64,000 nt of DNA, taken from the NCBI RefSeq assembly GCF_949628265.1, contig NC_088788.1, positions 20,460,001-20,524,000 of the forward strand, written 5' to 3'. Both the position numbers and the translations under genes were made by a program. How positions within the stretch are numbered: position 1 is the first letter of the stretch; the number at the start of each line of letters is the position of its first letter. The notes beneath the pieces were generated by a model. That model had not been told where the DNA came from. It ran no database searches and worked only from the letters and a program-made list of their open reading frames with translations. This document shows, one piece after another, positions 1 through 11,689 of this stretch. Source of the DNA: Cloeon dipterum (taxonomy: Eukaryota; Arthropoda; Insecta; Ephemeroptera; Baetidae).

Positions 1-3000
1 ACTCGAAGGCAGGACTGGTTGCATAAGTTGGACAAGAGCCACCAGAGGAAAATTCCAGTTCGCTGGAGAGAGCGATTGCGTGTTGTGGGCGACGCGGCGC
101 TGCACCACGGCCGAACTTTCTTCTCGGGGTTCTATGGAATTAATTCCCAGACACCTCCTCTGGGTTCGAAAAGATGCTATTAAGCGGAAACCACATAAAA
201 ATCAGCATCCTGGACATAAAGTCGCGTTTTTATTTCCCGATAATAGCTTACGTCACTGCGTGGGATTAGCCGCTTAGAAAAAATCCGTCGCTTGCATCGG
301 GAGGCGAAATAAAAACGTGAATACACATTCTTTCTCCTCGGCATCGTCGGACAAAAAGGACAGTCGGATTATTTTGTGTGTAATGTATATAAAAGAAAGA
401 AAGAGATAAAAGAGTGGATTTTGAGGCCTTGCGCAGCAGCAGAGTTGGCTGCTTGTTATTATTCAAATGAGCGGACTGGCGCCTGACTTCTCCCATCGCG
501 TTCGAATTGTTGCAGCTGGCAACGACGAATGAGCAGAGCTCTTTTACACACAGCATTACACGGCCGCGACAAACGAAACGGTCGGCGCGGCCAAGAAGCA
601 GCTGTGATGTGAGGAGTTTTCATCTCACATCACGGGTCACGGGTCAAACAGCAGCCGTCGGTGGCGGCGAACGCTGGCTGCTCGCTCGGCGCCACCGGCT
701 TGGCTGCTGCCCAACAGGAGAAAGCACATGTCCACTTGCTACACATGCTGCATTCCACTTTATCTCGCGCGCGCGATGCATTCTGCCCGTTTGAACTTCG
801 CTTTCGGGTCCGATCGAGCCGAATTAGCAGACGCTGACGCGCGACGCCGCTATTTATTCCGGCCCTTTTGTCCCCCGTCCGTCCGTCCGCCCGCCCGCCC
901 GATTAATTGCGCAATTTATTTACGTACGCGCTCAATGAAAAGCGGTCGCTTTGTGAAAACAATAATTTGCCCGCCGCGATGATTAATGCCGTCATGCTGC
1001 ACAGTTCGAAATACGCCATTATTTGCAAACGTAATTGCGGCCTCTATACATCATTATTATTTGTCCAGCGCCTGATTTATTCCTTCTGCATTGGGGCAGT
1101 CTGGTCGGATTTCGACTGGACATTCAAGTATTTGCATTAATTTATTCCAATTTTTCTCTGTCCCGTGTGATACCTGAAGGTTTTTTAGCAAACAGGTTTT
1201 TAAAAATGAAATTTGAATAATTGGAAATTGCCTAATACAGTTATTCTGGAGTAAAGCCGTTCTTGGAAACAGGGTTTAGAAATTAAATTATGTGTTTAGA
1301 AGAAACAAAAATCTTTATTTTGAAATATTGCGAAAAACGTGACCAAAATTACCTGGAGTCAAGCAAGAAATATTAAATTTATTCAATGTCATATTTACAA
1401 AATTTGGGGTTGGGGGCAGGCAAAGTCCAATGATTAAAACATATTTCAAAATCATTTTCTATTAATTGAAAATATTAAAAGGGGATTTTTAAATACGTGA
1501 AAAATAAACTGCTGAAAAGTCAAAATAATGTCCGTCATATATATGTGTGTATGCAGGCACTCATTGATGTAGATAATGTGTTCATCTGGTATGCATGTTT
1601 TTCACCACCTGGGCGAAAAAAATGATAATATCTATTTAAAAATACGGTAGATGTTTTGTATTTTCAAACTAAGAGACGAAGTCAAAAATATTCGGAGCGC
1701 TCTGAGTCGCCTTCCTCTACAACGGCTGGGAATTTGTTTTCCTCGCTCTATCCAAAGTAGATATTTCGAGCGGACCGCGGTGCCAGGTGTAACCGAAAGC
1801 AGGTGTATTAATTCACCCGACGCAGGCAAGAACAAAACAAGAGTGCGCCTCGAGCGCTGTTTATGGTCGGTCCTAATCTTCGCGGCGCCCGCATTCAAAT
1901 AAAATTCCCGAACGACCGGCTGGCCGTTCGTAAAAGGAAAACAGTGGGCAACAGAACGAAATCACGTTTGCCGCGCGCGAAAAAAGTCTGAAAGCTCGTT
2001 TCATACGCGCACATAATGCGAATAAAATGCACACAGCAACGTGCCGGAATCCCTCTTTCGAAATGGAAACCTCTCACGATGAAGGAAATCTTCGTAAAAA
2101 GAGCAATGTTGCGCTGCAATTAATACGTGATTTTATTGCTTTCGCCGTGATTTGCCTGCAGAAAGGCAAACTTGGACATTCACTCTCGTGATGGATGTGT
2201 ATTTATTGCCAGAGAAAAAATCTGAATCATTGTTCTTGCAACGGGCAGGTTTTCGCTTGTATTGAAATCCGGAGCATTGAATATTTCAAAATAATAAAAT
2301 TTTAGACTAAACTTTGTTGAAATTTAATTAATAAATGTCCCCTAAATGAATACATTTTTATTCTCGTAAGGCGCGTGGAAAACTAACTATTTGGCTTTAC
2401 TTACACTAACAGTTTTTTAAAGAAGGAAAATATCTAAAAAAGTTTGTGCTTAATTTTTGTTTAAACAATGCAATAACAAAGTAAAGGTTCGATTATGGCC
2501 AATTTTCATAGGTCTTTCTTTTAATTTGGACTCAATGATTGAGTTGCACAGTAAAGTCCCATATCAAAAAAAGATATCGGAATCTCGGCGTGTGCGTTTT
2601 GCTGTGAGGCAGAAATGAGTCACCTCGGCGCAGATGCGTGCTGCCAAAAGCGCCACCATGGACAGACACTGATCCACCCACTAGCCTTCTCTTATTTTCC
2701 GAGCAAAGTGACTCACCGCGCCGTGTTTTATTCTGTCGTCGCCTGGGCGGCCGAAAAGTATTAATTTTCTCGTGAGGACATTTCAGCAGCTACACCCGCG
2801 GCTCATTGTTGCCCGCCGAGATGAATCAACAATAGAAAACGGCTGATTATTCATTTCTGTTTGTTCTGGCGGCTGGCGAAGGCGGCGTGCTTCAATTTGG
2901 GCATTTGTCTTTCGTAATAATTAAAGGTGATGAATGGCTGGTGAGCACGAGATAAATCACGCGAGCATTTGCATACTTCTGCAGTTAAATTTTAATTGGC

Positions 3001-4320
3001 TTTTCCAGCAACAACAAAGTTGCTATGATAACTATTGGTTTTTATCGAGTCATTGTGTTTGATGCTAATCAACCTCTCTTCTGCTGATGGATTTTCGAGT
3101 ACCACACCCTATTTGGGAATGATTTTTCTTTTCAAATTGGCAAGCACTCGTTTATTTTTTGATAACTGAAAACAAAAATTCAAGAAAGCGAATCCCACTT
3201 TAAATCGTAAAAGTTCACTTAAAATTTTTGGCAGCGGAGAAGAAGAGAACACCTGCAACGCCAACGTCGTTTCCGTGCTCTTGTGGAAGCCGCCGCCTTT
3301 TTGCTGATGTAATTAAAATTTTACGGCGCCTTTAAAAAGTTGTAACACAGCTGCCGCCGTGCACCGCAGCAGCGCTCCACTGCAAAGACACTAAACTATT
3401 TTTGTGCCGCAATAATAATTATTGCAAAGCTATGAAGCGTGAACCGTTGTCGTCGTCGTCACTTGGTTCGTTTTAATCAATCTGGCTGCTGGCGAACCCT
3501 TTTTACACGGCGGTTGCAACACGCGAGAGAGAAAGAACAGCTTCTCGCTCACTGCACTCGATCCTTTTTACGACGAGCTGCCTGGTTTCAGTTTCGAACT
3601 TGTGCTCCACTTGATTAAACATTGTAGTTTCTTTAGCACGAGGGCAAAAAATGCACACGAACATGCGTGTGTGATTATTTTATGAGGCTTGCCAATGACG
3701 ACGTGTGTTGCGGTGTGTGAGCGCATATAAAACGCAATGACTTTATTACGTTTGTGTGTCACCGAGGCACACAAATACATTATTCATCTCGGTTTACGGC
3801 TCTAATTATGCCCAAGCCGCCGCGGAGAGCGCTCCAGTTTTTCGTCAGAAAAGAGATGCACTTGTTATCAGCACCAATTGTAGATATTGTGCCAGGTGTG
3901 CGGCGTCGGCTTGCCACTTCAAATAACGTGCGTTAATTGTTTGATAAAGTTCAGCGTGACATCATGGAAATAAAATCGAATTTACGAAATGGAAATACTC
4001 ATGAACAATTGAAATATATTCAAAACCTGGAGCAGCAAAAGGTGCCGATTGGTTCCGTTTGAATCCGGTTCCAACCCGATTATCATTCTTGAGTCTCGAG
4101 TCAAAACCAAATAACTCTGTGATAAGGATTAGCCAAGCCGGGCGGTCGCTCGGTATGAACAGGTGTGCTGCGCGGGTTCGCCTGCACTCTAAGGACACAA
4201 ACGCTGATAACGAGTGCACCAGCACTTCTCGGTACACACATCACTTGCAGGCTGGCCCGATAAAAATTAGTCAGTGTAGCAGGTGTTCGCCGAGCAGACC
4301 TGTTCAGTCTTTTTAACGTG
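1..4320. other. Non-coding DNA upstream of the net-like gene
   Basis: No reading frame here resembles a protein I know. The stretch alternates AT-rich DNA with GC-elevated blocks of a few hundred bases (about 540-900, 1690-2110, 2580-2900 and 3230-3560). It probably holds upstream regulatory sequence of the bHLH gene that follows, or an earlier untranslated exon. I see no tRNA, rRNA or transposon ends. Confidence 0.5.
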
Positions 4321-4339
4321 ATGCAGCAGCATAACCAAG
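4321..4339 (+). CDS. net: Possible first coding exon of the net-like bHLH gene
   Basis: A start codon at 4321 opens MQQHNQ and is followed by a plausible splice donor (caag|gtacta) at 4340. Joining it to the acceptor at 5408-5409 keeps the frame, adding MQQHNQGGV before the methionines of the main exon. An initiator-like TCAGTC lies about 25 bp upstream of the start codon. This is inference: in-frame joining has a one-in-three chance of being accidental, and there is no homology to support so short a peptide. The alternative is that the upstream exon is entirely untranslated and translation starts at 5418 or 5421. Confidence 0.3.
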
Positions 4340-5409
4340 GTACTATAATTTCAGGGTTTTAACGTGGCTGTAAATTAATCGCCTTTGCTGCGAGACGCGT
4401 GACTCTTTTTCTCCGCCGTCTTTATATGTCCGTTTTTATTTTTTATTTTTTTTTCTCTTTGAAACAACGCACGGGATGATCATCAGGTCGAGAAAATCAG
4501 CGGAGATCGCGTGCTTAGCGCGTGTCTTTCCACATAATCCTCTTCGCGAACCACTCGGTCGTGTCCAACCAACATGCAAACAGGTTCGCCTTTGCGTAAA
4601 CCGCCCCTGATAATTTTTTTCCGGTGCAAATTAAACACCGTTCTAGGGATGGGACATTTAATTATAGCTGTGCATGGTAATTAAAAGGAGAGGTTGATTA
4701 TTTAAATTATTCATGCGATAGACTCGAGAGAACTGAAGTGATATTTATATCTGGTTAGGAATTGCAGCGTTTGAACAATAGGGAGACTTCTTTACGCATA
4801 TATCTGTTGATTTTAAGTTGCTTTAGATGGATTTATGAATATCAGTCCGTTTTGTTTATCAGTTTCGAAAATTATCTGAAAGTTCAGTCAGAGAATGATC
4901 GTCAGAACTATTAGAAATTTTGGTTGACAGTTTTAAGCTTTGTAAATTGCACTGATGACACATCTTTACGATTCATGACATTCTGATTTTAATAAATGAC
5001 AAAATCAACAAATGAAATGATGAATAAATCATAAAAAATTGTAAATATAAATTAATGATATTTGCAAGTCCTCCAAACGAAAGGTTTAAAAATCTCACAA
5101 TTTAATTGCTAATTAAAAATTGTTCCAAAAAATGTATTTGTTATTGTGAGCTGAATTGTTGGTCCTATGAAGAATATTTTGTCCATGTAAAATGAAAAGT
5201 AGACTATCTAGCCGCAAAACGATTTCAATTGAAAATTTTATCAAAAATTATTTCAATAGAGGTCGAAAACTGATTAAAATTTCCAACTGTAATGATAGAT
5301 ATACTTAGTGTCATAAAATCTTTATTCTTATCACCTCTTTCAAATTGAACACAATTGCGTTGTCTTTTTGTTGACGTTTTTCTAACGCGAAAATTCTGTT
5401 TGATTTCAG
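4340..5409 (+). other. Probable intron of the net-like gene, AT-rich
   Basis: The 3' end is well supported: a pyrimidine-rich tract leads to ttgatttcag|gtggtg at 5409/5410, just before the main coding exon. The 5' boundary at 4340 is only a proposal. The interior is AT-rich and shows no open frame of interest. A single tagggatggga motif at about 4645 matches the ends of the small inverted-repeat element at 6666-6998. Confidence 0.45.
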
Positions 5410-6263
5410 GTGGTGTTATGATGGCCACGGAGATCAGCGTCCTCGGTCAGCACGCGTGCATCTCCGACGACGACCTGCACTCGCCGACCGACGCCAGCGA
5501 CGACAGCGTCGAGGTGAAGGTGCACCCCATCCTGGCGCTGTCCAAGAAAAACAAGCGCAAGCTGGTCGAGCCGCGCAAGGTGGCCAACGAAGGCAAGGCG
5601 GCCATCAAGCGCGTCAGGAAGTGCGAAAAGCCGCTGACGGTCGCCTCCGCCGCCCACAGCCCCTTCCGGCCGTGGAGCGAGCCGACGTGTCAGCAGGCGG
5701 CCGCCGACGAGCAGCCCCTGGCGCTGGTGGTGCGGCCGCAGACGATGGTGGTGTCCTCGCCGACGCTGTGCGGCGCCCAGCCGACGGTGGCGCCGCCGCC
5801 GATCCGCAAACGGCTGGCCAACAGCAAGTTCAGCGTCGAGTCGTTGCTGGGCGCGCAAGCGGCGGCCGCCGCAGCGGCCGCGGAGGCCGAGAAGCCGCAG
5901 CCGGCGGCCTCCAAGAGCCCGGCGGCCAAGAGGAACAGCGCCACACCCCCGGCGCAACGCAACTACAAGAACATGACGCGCGAGCGGCGCATCGAGGCGA
6001 ACGCACGCGAGCGGACGCGCGTACACACGATCAGCGCCGCGTTCGACACGTTGCGCCAGTCCATCCCGTCTTACTCGAACAGCCAGAAGCTGTCCAAACT
6101 GTCCATCCTGCGCATCGCCTGCTCCTACATCGTCACGCTGTCCAGGGTGGCCGGGGATGACTACAGCGCCGGCGCGTCGCAGCCCTCCGTCGAAGAGTGC
6201 GTGGACAAAGTCACGAAAACGATCCACGCAGAGGGCAAAGTGCGCAAGAAAAAGGACGACTAG
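5410..6263 (+). CDS. net: Net/ATOH8-family bHLH transcription factor (main exon)
   Basis: This exon encodes a nuclear basic helix-loop-helix regulator of the Net (fly) / Atonal homolog 8 (vertebrate) family; fly Net represses vein formation. Translation from 5418 gives 281 residues. The N-terminal half is low complexity, with an acidic start (SDDDLHSPTDASDDS), basic patches and an alanine tract near residues 144-157. The bHLH spans roughly residues 187-245: basic region NARERTRVHTISAAF, then a loop and second helix with QKLSKLSILRIACSYI. The family-specific tail (ECVDKVTKTIHAEGKVRKKK) is also present and resembles the ATOH8 C-terminus, which rules out ordinary Atonal/Neurogenin members. The exon starts after a strong acceptor and ends at TAG. 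It is very GC-rich against AT-rich flanks, so the antisense and +2 frames are also open, but they are shadows. Confidence 0.93.
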
Positions 6264-7160
6264 CCATAAAAGGCCACTATTCCTATGGACGAAAGCAAAA
6301 CGCACTCACCGAATAGAAATTTGAACAAAGACTGCACGTCTCGAAATGAGGTTGTCCTCTTTCGAAACGTCTAATTAATTGTTTCAAGAACTTGCGCGCA
6401 GTATGTTTCAAAGATGACGTTTTATGTGGGTCTCTGCTTCCGAGTATCTGAGCTGCCAACTGTGATTGCTAGTTTTAGTTTAGCGCGTAAGGTCACTCTT
6501 TTCGTGTCATATACGCTGACTGTGCTTCGAGTAATGCTATATAACTGCAGCTGCCATACGCTAGACGACAAAATGATGTAAATAGCCCTTTTGAGAATTC
6601 CATGACATTCCGTCCTATATTTCGACTCCTTTCTGAATCGTTGTCACCCGTAATACCACCAGATTAGGGATGGGAATTTCATTTGATTCGGCTATTATGG
6701 CTATTATCAGTAATTCAGATTACCGACCCAATTTTTTTACATCCGCGATGCTTGTTAACATCGCGAAATAACGCGGATAACTTTTTTATTTTTAAAACTT
6801 CACATTACTTTAACTCTTGTTTTTAAATGAAGTAATTTTTTAGCTACCGACGTTCACTGCCAAATTTTTATCAATTCCAAGTTGAAAAATATATAAGCCA
6901 TTTCGTTAAATTTTTTCGATCGCAAATGAAACAAATTTTTTATCTCATTAATCAATATTGATATCTGCACGTGTCAAATAAGTTATTTTCCCATCCCTGT
7001 GCCAGTTTGAGCATCAAATTCACGCTGCTTAATTGTTCCCAAAATCAGTTAAGGCTCAAACGGTGGATAGTTTTTTTATTGCCGAGGATAAAACGATGTG
7101 CTACTTGCAGCCTAAGGTGCCTGTACACAATAAATATCTGCGCAGATTGTAACTGATTAA
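6264..7160 (+). other. Probable 3' UTR of the net-like gene
   Basis: There is no credible coding sequence after the stop. The first AATAAA on the plus strand is at 7129-7134, with another cluster near 7196, so a 3' UTR of about 870-930 bases is likely. It would contain the small inverted-repeat element at 6666-6998. The transcript end is inferred only from the hexamer. Confidence 0.4.
6666..6998. mobile_element. Small non-autonomous element (MITE-like) with AGGGATGGGAA ends
   Basis: An 11-bp perfect inverted repeat, AGGGATGGGAA at 6666-6676 and TTCCCATCCCT at 6988-6998, bounds 333 bp of AT-rich non-coding DNA. The size and lack of coding content fit a MITE; the G-rich ends resemble those of some hAT-type elements. 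I could not find a clean target-site duplication, so it may be an old copy. A solo end-like motif occurs at about 4645. Confidence 0.45.
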
Positions 7161-7498
7161 ACGTGCCAATAATGTCTCACTGAGTATTTATTGTAAATAA
7201 AATAATGAAATCGTACAGAAATTCTTCTTAGGCGAAGCGAATAATACAATAGAGGTTAACGCAAATCTTCAAGAGCAGCCATTGAAAAATAAGTACGCAT
7301 TCAGAAAGTACAAAAGTTTGTTTCCGCAACGATATTTTGCCCCCAGTTTAACGAGCATGTCTTGTCCTGTATGAATACTAAATTCCGGAAGGTCTTGTGA
7401 GCAAAATGCATGACGCTGGTGTTGCAAGAAAATAAAGAAAAATAATGTCGATTCAATACAATAACAATATTTTCTTTCACCGACCTCAAAAGATTGCC

Positions 7499-7577
<79 letters not shown>

Positions 7578-8330
7578 CAAATTGAGCGTGAAATTTATGA
7601 GGGTTTTGAGACTTTTGAGGATTATAGGGGAAAAACTCTCAGGTTTGCGCAGATTAAATTCTCGTCTGATCCTTTTCGCTGCTGTGTCTGCCGCGTCTGG
7701 CGCCAGGAGGAGACAACCGTCCCAAGCTTATAAACAGAGAGGGGAGCCGATGTAGACGCCGCATCACTGCTTTAGCACACACCGCAGGATCTTAATTTGA
7801 CAGCTCCAAAATACGTCACAAATACCTCTCTGCCTAATTCTGCTGCACCAGCAGGTGTGACGATCTGCAAGTGTCCGCGCTTTTGCCAGCCGGCGAGTAG
7901 GGGAGATAAATAAAAAAAATCGGGTGTTTTGAGGAACTAAGTTGAAAAGGAATCCAATCAGGTGCCTTTCTCATGTTGCATTAAATTATAAAGACAGTAG
8001 TTCTATTGAAAAATGTCACCTTTAAAAATTATCACGTCGCAGTCAGTACTTCAGAAATAAAAAAGACGTTAATGTTGCGCTTTCAAAGGAAAGCATTCAT
8101 GACAAGCCTGACCATTTTGAGAATTTTAAAAGTGCGTCAGGTTTGTGATGAATACCTTTCTTGGTGTGTGCGATTTCAAATTTGTTTAGGACTTTTATAA
8201 TATCATTGTGCAAGTTTAAATTACGAAGTATTAAAAAAATTTCAGCCAAGCGAAAAAGTACTTTGAGCTTTAAAGTTATAAAAAATATTAAATTTGCTTG
8301 GTCATAAAAATTAGCATAATTAGGGAGGTG
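7161..8330. other. Non-coding stretch with long AT microsatellite
   Basis: No gene is seen. The most notable content is the (AT)37 tract at 7501-7574. A TATAAA with downstream GC-rich sequence lies near 7729, but no coding exon follows it, so it is not called a promoter. Confidence 0.5.
7501..7574. repeat. (AT)37 microsatellite
   Basis: Thirty-seven uninterrupted AT units. A tract this long and pure suggests recent expansion and is likely polymorphic in length. The long tyrosine/isoleucine frames across it on both strands are repeat translations, not proteins. Confidence 0.98.
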
Positions 8331-8823
8331 TTCCGCGAAAAGTATCTCCTCTCCGTCGGTCGTCTCGTTTTTGCGTGAAGGGAATAAAGTCGAGCGTAGA
8401 TTAGTGTTAATAAAGCGTGGCAAAAACGACGGAATAAGCTTTGCAAAAGATAAGGGTCTATAATCTAAAGCAAACTGCGGCAGGTGTGTTGTCTGAGCAG
8501 CTCCCGCAGGAGACAAGCAGGTGCGTTTTTTGCACGGTGCCATTAGCCAGGCTCCGGTGCGGGCGAAGGACAACCGTGAAAAAATTAGTTTTTCGCGTGA
8601 TTTGGCGAAAACTGCGACCGGCTTTTCTCCCCGATCCCTGAATCCACCGATGAGCCGGCCGACCGGAGGAAATAAAGCACGGAATGCGATCAGAAGCGGA
8701 GGCGGCATCTTTGGAGGAGGCGACCAACTTGCCGGCTCGCGAACCTCCAGAAGGAATCTGCGAGCCTGGTATTATTAGCGTACTCAGCCTAAGACTCGGG
8801 GCCTGCCTGCTGTTTGATAAAAG

Positions 8824-8872
8824 CACACACACACACACTCACACATACACACACCACACACATACACACACA
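8824..8872. repeat. Interrupted (AC)n microsatellite
   Basis: AC units broken by a few T and CC interruptions, sitting at the upstream edge of the GC-rich island that follows. Confidence 0.9.
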
Positions 8873-8874
8873 TC

Positions 8875-9960
8875 GAGTGAGTACGGCGGCGGCATTGTAA
8901 ACGAGGGAGGAGACTTGACAATCTCAGCGGCGGCGGCAGAGGCGGCGGCAGCGGCGACGACGACGGCTAAAAGCGACGCACACGTATTAGAAGGGCGTCA
9001 GTGTGGGAGAGCTTCTCTTGGCGGTAGTGGCGGTGCTAGTCCGCGAAATGCGGCGGTACCCGCGGCCCAACCGGTGCCGCTGCGGATCCTCCTCGGGCCA
9101 GGAGCGCATGTGGCGGCAGCGGGTGCGTCGGTGCGGACGCAAAATGTACCTTCGCGGCGGCGATGAGCGCCTGGCCGCGAATTCCCTGCCTGGCCGGGTA
9201 GACCGTGGTCGCACACCCATCCATTGGCCCGTCGGGGCCTACGCGTGGCACCCATTGGCGCTGCCGCTCGCTGTTTTTTTGCCACGCCGCGAGCAGGGAT
9301 CGGCAGAGCGTTTTTCGGTGCGTGCACCTCCTGCCGCCGCATGTCGGCCCGCCACTCGTGTGCTGGCGAGGTTACGACTCGACAGTTGTTTGACGTGCCG
9401 AAGAAACACGTCCGCGTTGCTCGTCGCCTCCGTCTCGTGTGCGGAGCGCGCGCCTCGCCCGCAGGACCTGCCTTGCCTGCCTGCCTGCTGCGCGGCGGAG
9501 GCGGGCGGCGCGGCGGCACGCACACACACTCACACCACGGACACTAACCGCAAGAGGGTCAGAACCTCAGCCAGGGTCGTTCTTAAGTTTGCAGAAACTC
9601 GTAGCAGGTAGCCGCGCGGCACCGGAGGCAGCGATCGTTGCCTCGCGCGCCGCGTTTTCGCAGTCACGGGCAAGGCGAAACGAAAGAAAGCCCATGGGAG
9701 CATACCCGTAGTGGCCGCCACAACGGCCGCGTCGGCCAGGCGCGCAGAAAACCGTAGAAGGCCGCGTCCCGAGCGAGCACCAATCGCGGCTGGCCGCGCT
9801 GGTGCCCCTCCGCGCCTGCCTAACTCTCGCTGAACACGCCTCTCTGCCACGCTCCACTCGCTGCCAACGGTGACTCCTGCTTCACTCGACAAATTTGCAA
9901 TAATCAGACCTGCCGTGACTCCGGCCCCCATTGCTCCGCTCACTCCTCTTTTTCTCACAG
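8875..9960. promoter_or_regulatory. GC-rich, CpG-rich island; possible promoter or 5' exon
   Basis: About 1.1 kb is strongly GC- and CpG-rich, with GGC/GCG trinucleotide runs near 8925-8960, between AT-rich flanks. Many overlapping frames are open on both strands, which follows from the composition. None has a recognisable domain or consistent coding character. A strong donor-like site (tcga|gtgagtac) lies at the left edge near 8876. A promoter with an untranslated first exon is the simplest reading, but strand and target gene are unknown. Confidence 0.35.
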
Positions 9961-11680
9961 CTTAAATCACACTCTCATTTAAGACTACAATTTGCTTAAA
10001 TAGGAAATTTGACGGATTCCAAGGTCTCATAATAAATTTATTAAAATCCCGAGATCACAGAATAAGGTTTAGATAAAAATTTATATCAACCCTGAAAGAA
10101 AAAAAATTAGGTAGGATTTGGTAAAAAATAACGATAAATTTGCATAATCACGAGTTCTTAAAACCCAATGGAATTATTTTAGACGTTTGGTTCCCATGAC
10201 TCCAAAGGTGAGGACAAACATATCGTCAGAACATTTATATTATATTTTTAACAAATTAACTGCAGATAAGCTTTCTTACAAAAAAACACCTCTAAGTTGA
10301 TTTTGGGAAAGTCCATGCACTGAGTTTCAATCTAGTTTTCCACTTTTATTGCGTGGATACCAATAATTGCTAGTATTTTTGTTTAAATTCGAACATATAG
10401 GAATTCAGACAAACTGTATTACTCGCAATTTCATGAATTTTGTGAAGTAGCATTCGTCTTCTTGTTAGTTATCTTGCCTATTAGTTGTGGTTTACAAAAA
10501 GAAAAAAAATCGTCTGTTTGATATGTGAACGAATCATTATTAAGTAAACTTTCTTCTTCCCTGCACTGAGACGCAAAATAAAATTGTATGTACACGCCAC
10601 TGTTAGAGTTAATAAATTTGGTTAGTGAGATAATTGTAATTTAATTCAATATCCAGTTACAAAGATATTCATTTTATATTCTATACAGTGAAGTAAGTTT
10701 TGGTTATTTTGTTTTTTTAGGTCCTTATTCCTAAAGTCAAAATTTCATTTGAATATTCTCTGCAGGATTGTGCAAGATCAATTTCATGATTAAAATTTTC
10801 TTCTAAATTCCGCACAATCTTTGAGCATGATAAACGGGTATTTCATTTAAACTAATTCCTATCTGCAACAGTATGTTCCCAAAGGTATTTATTTAAACAT
10901 TTCCTTGTATACCCTTCTGGTGCGCGCACAGAGCCTGTTGCCACCGCAACCACTAAAATGCGAGCGGCGTGCGCGCTGCTTGCTGTTATTCACCATGGGG
11001 GATGGTATGCAACCCGCTCTGGAAAACTGCTCTGCGGCACAGCGTTAGCCTTTGAGCAAGGCGTGGGTCTCATCTAGATTGGGTGATTTTCCTGTGTCGC
11101 ATAATACTGCGCTTTCCTTTCACTTTGCCACCCTTGGCGCCAAATAATTCAACCCAAAAGTGGATTAACGCCATCAAAGTAAACAGGTGATAGTTTTTTG
11201 TTATAAAAATCGGAAACATTATATCAAAATGTCGCTCTAGCACTATGTAGTTTTCCCGATAATTATTCTCTTCATCTTAAGTTTGAAAAATCATTTTCAT
11301 ACCCTGTTGCCTATATGACCAGAAAAAATAAGCGGACGCTGATGATTTGATTCCTTTCGCCATAATATTTCAAATTTCAATTGATGGAAATTTAGGCATT
11401 AAGATGAAGGAAAGGGGTTAGAAATGAATTTGAGCAGGAGTGACTACTTGTCACATTTGCCTATATAATATAATAATTCAAGTAGTTTTGAGCGCAGGGA
11501 TTCTGCACGGATTTCGTAGCATATGGCTGAGTGAGTATACGTTTTCAGGATGTACCACTTCATAGCGGCAAGTCGTTATTACAAGTAAAAATACACTTTG
11601 AACGAATACTGGGACTTCAGCAGCGAACACATACAATAGAAGGTAACCACTGGCTCACAGTATAAGTACACTTCAATTGC
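9961..11680. other. AT-rich non-coding DNA
   Basis: There is no open frame longer than about 60 codons and no recognisable element. A short GC patch lies around 10920-11050. Confidence 0.55.
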
Positions 11681-11689
11681 CCCCCTCCA

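Noticed and set aside
5406..6305. 299-codon open frame antisense to the net exon, plus a 234-codon frame in +2
   Set aside because: Both arise from the very high GC content of the exon; only the sense frame carries the bHLH domain and family tail.
7269..7733. Tyrosine-isoleucine repeat proteins on both strands
   Set aside because: They are translations of the AT microsatellite.
7726..7741. 16-bp identical word GCTTATAAACAGAGAG also at 62146-62161
   Set aside because: About one 16-base match is expected by chance in a window of this size, and the flanks do not align beyond a few more bases.
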